A DNA stretch of 5,945 bases, taken from Bacillota bacterium. Lineage in GTDB: Bacteria > Bacillota_A > Clostridia > Peptostreptococcales > Anaerovoracaceae. The stretch covers positions 1 to 5,945 of the forward strand of contig JAFYLX010000052.1 of assembly GCA_017556895.1 (NCBI GenBank), read 5' to 3'. The notes under the pieces were generated by a model. That model searched no databases and had not been told where the DNA came from. It saw nothing but the letters and a program-made list of their open reading frames with translations. This document shows, one piece after another, positions 5,905-5,945 of the stretch; within the stretch, counting starts at the first letter, position 1, and every line of letters starts with the position of its first letter. The position numbers were made by a program, and so were the translations under genes.

Positions 5905-5945
5905 TTACCTCACTTTCCCGACTAACGTAAAACCTTCCCTGCTAG
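5905..5945 (-). CDS. Possible C-terminal end of an upstream gene
   Basis: In the minus frame starting at 5943, twelve codons (SREGFTLVGKVR) run to a TAA at 5905-5907, two bases before the next ATG. Such packing would fit the rest of the operon. Another frame starting at 5945 gives seven codons and a TAG at 5922-5924. The fragment is too short to decide which, if either, is coding. Confidence 0.25.
   Translation of the reverse strand, partial: SREGFTLVGKVR

Overview
The window looks like low-GC Bacillota DNA, most likely from a Lachnospiraceae-type gut or rumen Clostridia. This is inferred from the AT-rich sequence, the AGGAGG-type ribosome binding sites, a DUF5688 protein (a family I know mainly from that group), a Thr/Pro-rich 'TEAP/TEVP' wall linker and the signal peptide style. 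Every supported gene is on the minus strand, so transcription runs from high to low coordinates. The tight spacing, a short RadC-type JAB protein and several exported proteins of unknown function suggest accessory DNA, such as an integrative/conjugative element, plasmid or chromid. No relaxase, integrase, replication or phage structural gene is present to prove that.

Layout in transcription order. At 5905-5945 there may be the last codons of an upstream gene. At 4982-5902 is a 306-residue protein with one N-terminal membrane helix and an extracytoplasmic body; its layout resembles TadE-like pseudopilin proteins, but only weakly. At 4495-4965 is a 156-residue RadC-family JAB-domain protein with an intact metal-binding motif and no N-terminal helix-hairpin-helix part. 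At 3565-4479 is a DUF5688 protein. These three genes are separated by 15-16 bases and look like one operon. It is followed by a hairpin with a GAAA loop at 3526-3551.

A 250-base AT-rich intergenic region (3315-3564) separates that operon from the next unit. It holds a 16-base direct repeat, in two copies 113 bases apart, and is the natural place for a promoter. At 1620-3314 is a 564-residue membrane-anchored surface protein with a ladder of regularly phased T-x-x-P motifs and a C-terminal domain that may be related to DUF6273. A 13-bp perfect hairpin at 1564-1595 follows, directly ahead of the ribosome binding site of the last gene. That gene (1-1538) encodes a large secreted protein cut by the window edge.

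How they may work together: three of the five main products are predicted to be exported or membrane-anchored with domains outside the cell, while RadC and DUF5688 are cytoplasmic. This fits a cell-surface module carried on a mobile element, but the function of the module cannot be read from this window. No CRISPR array, tRNA, rRNA, insertion sequence or attachment site was seen.
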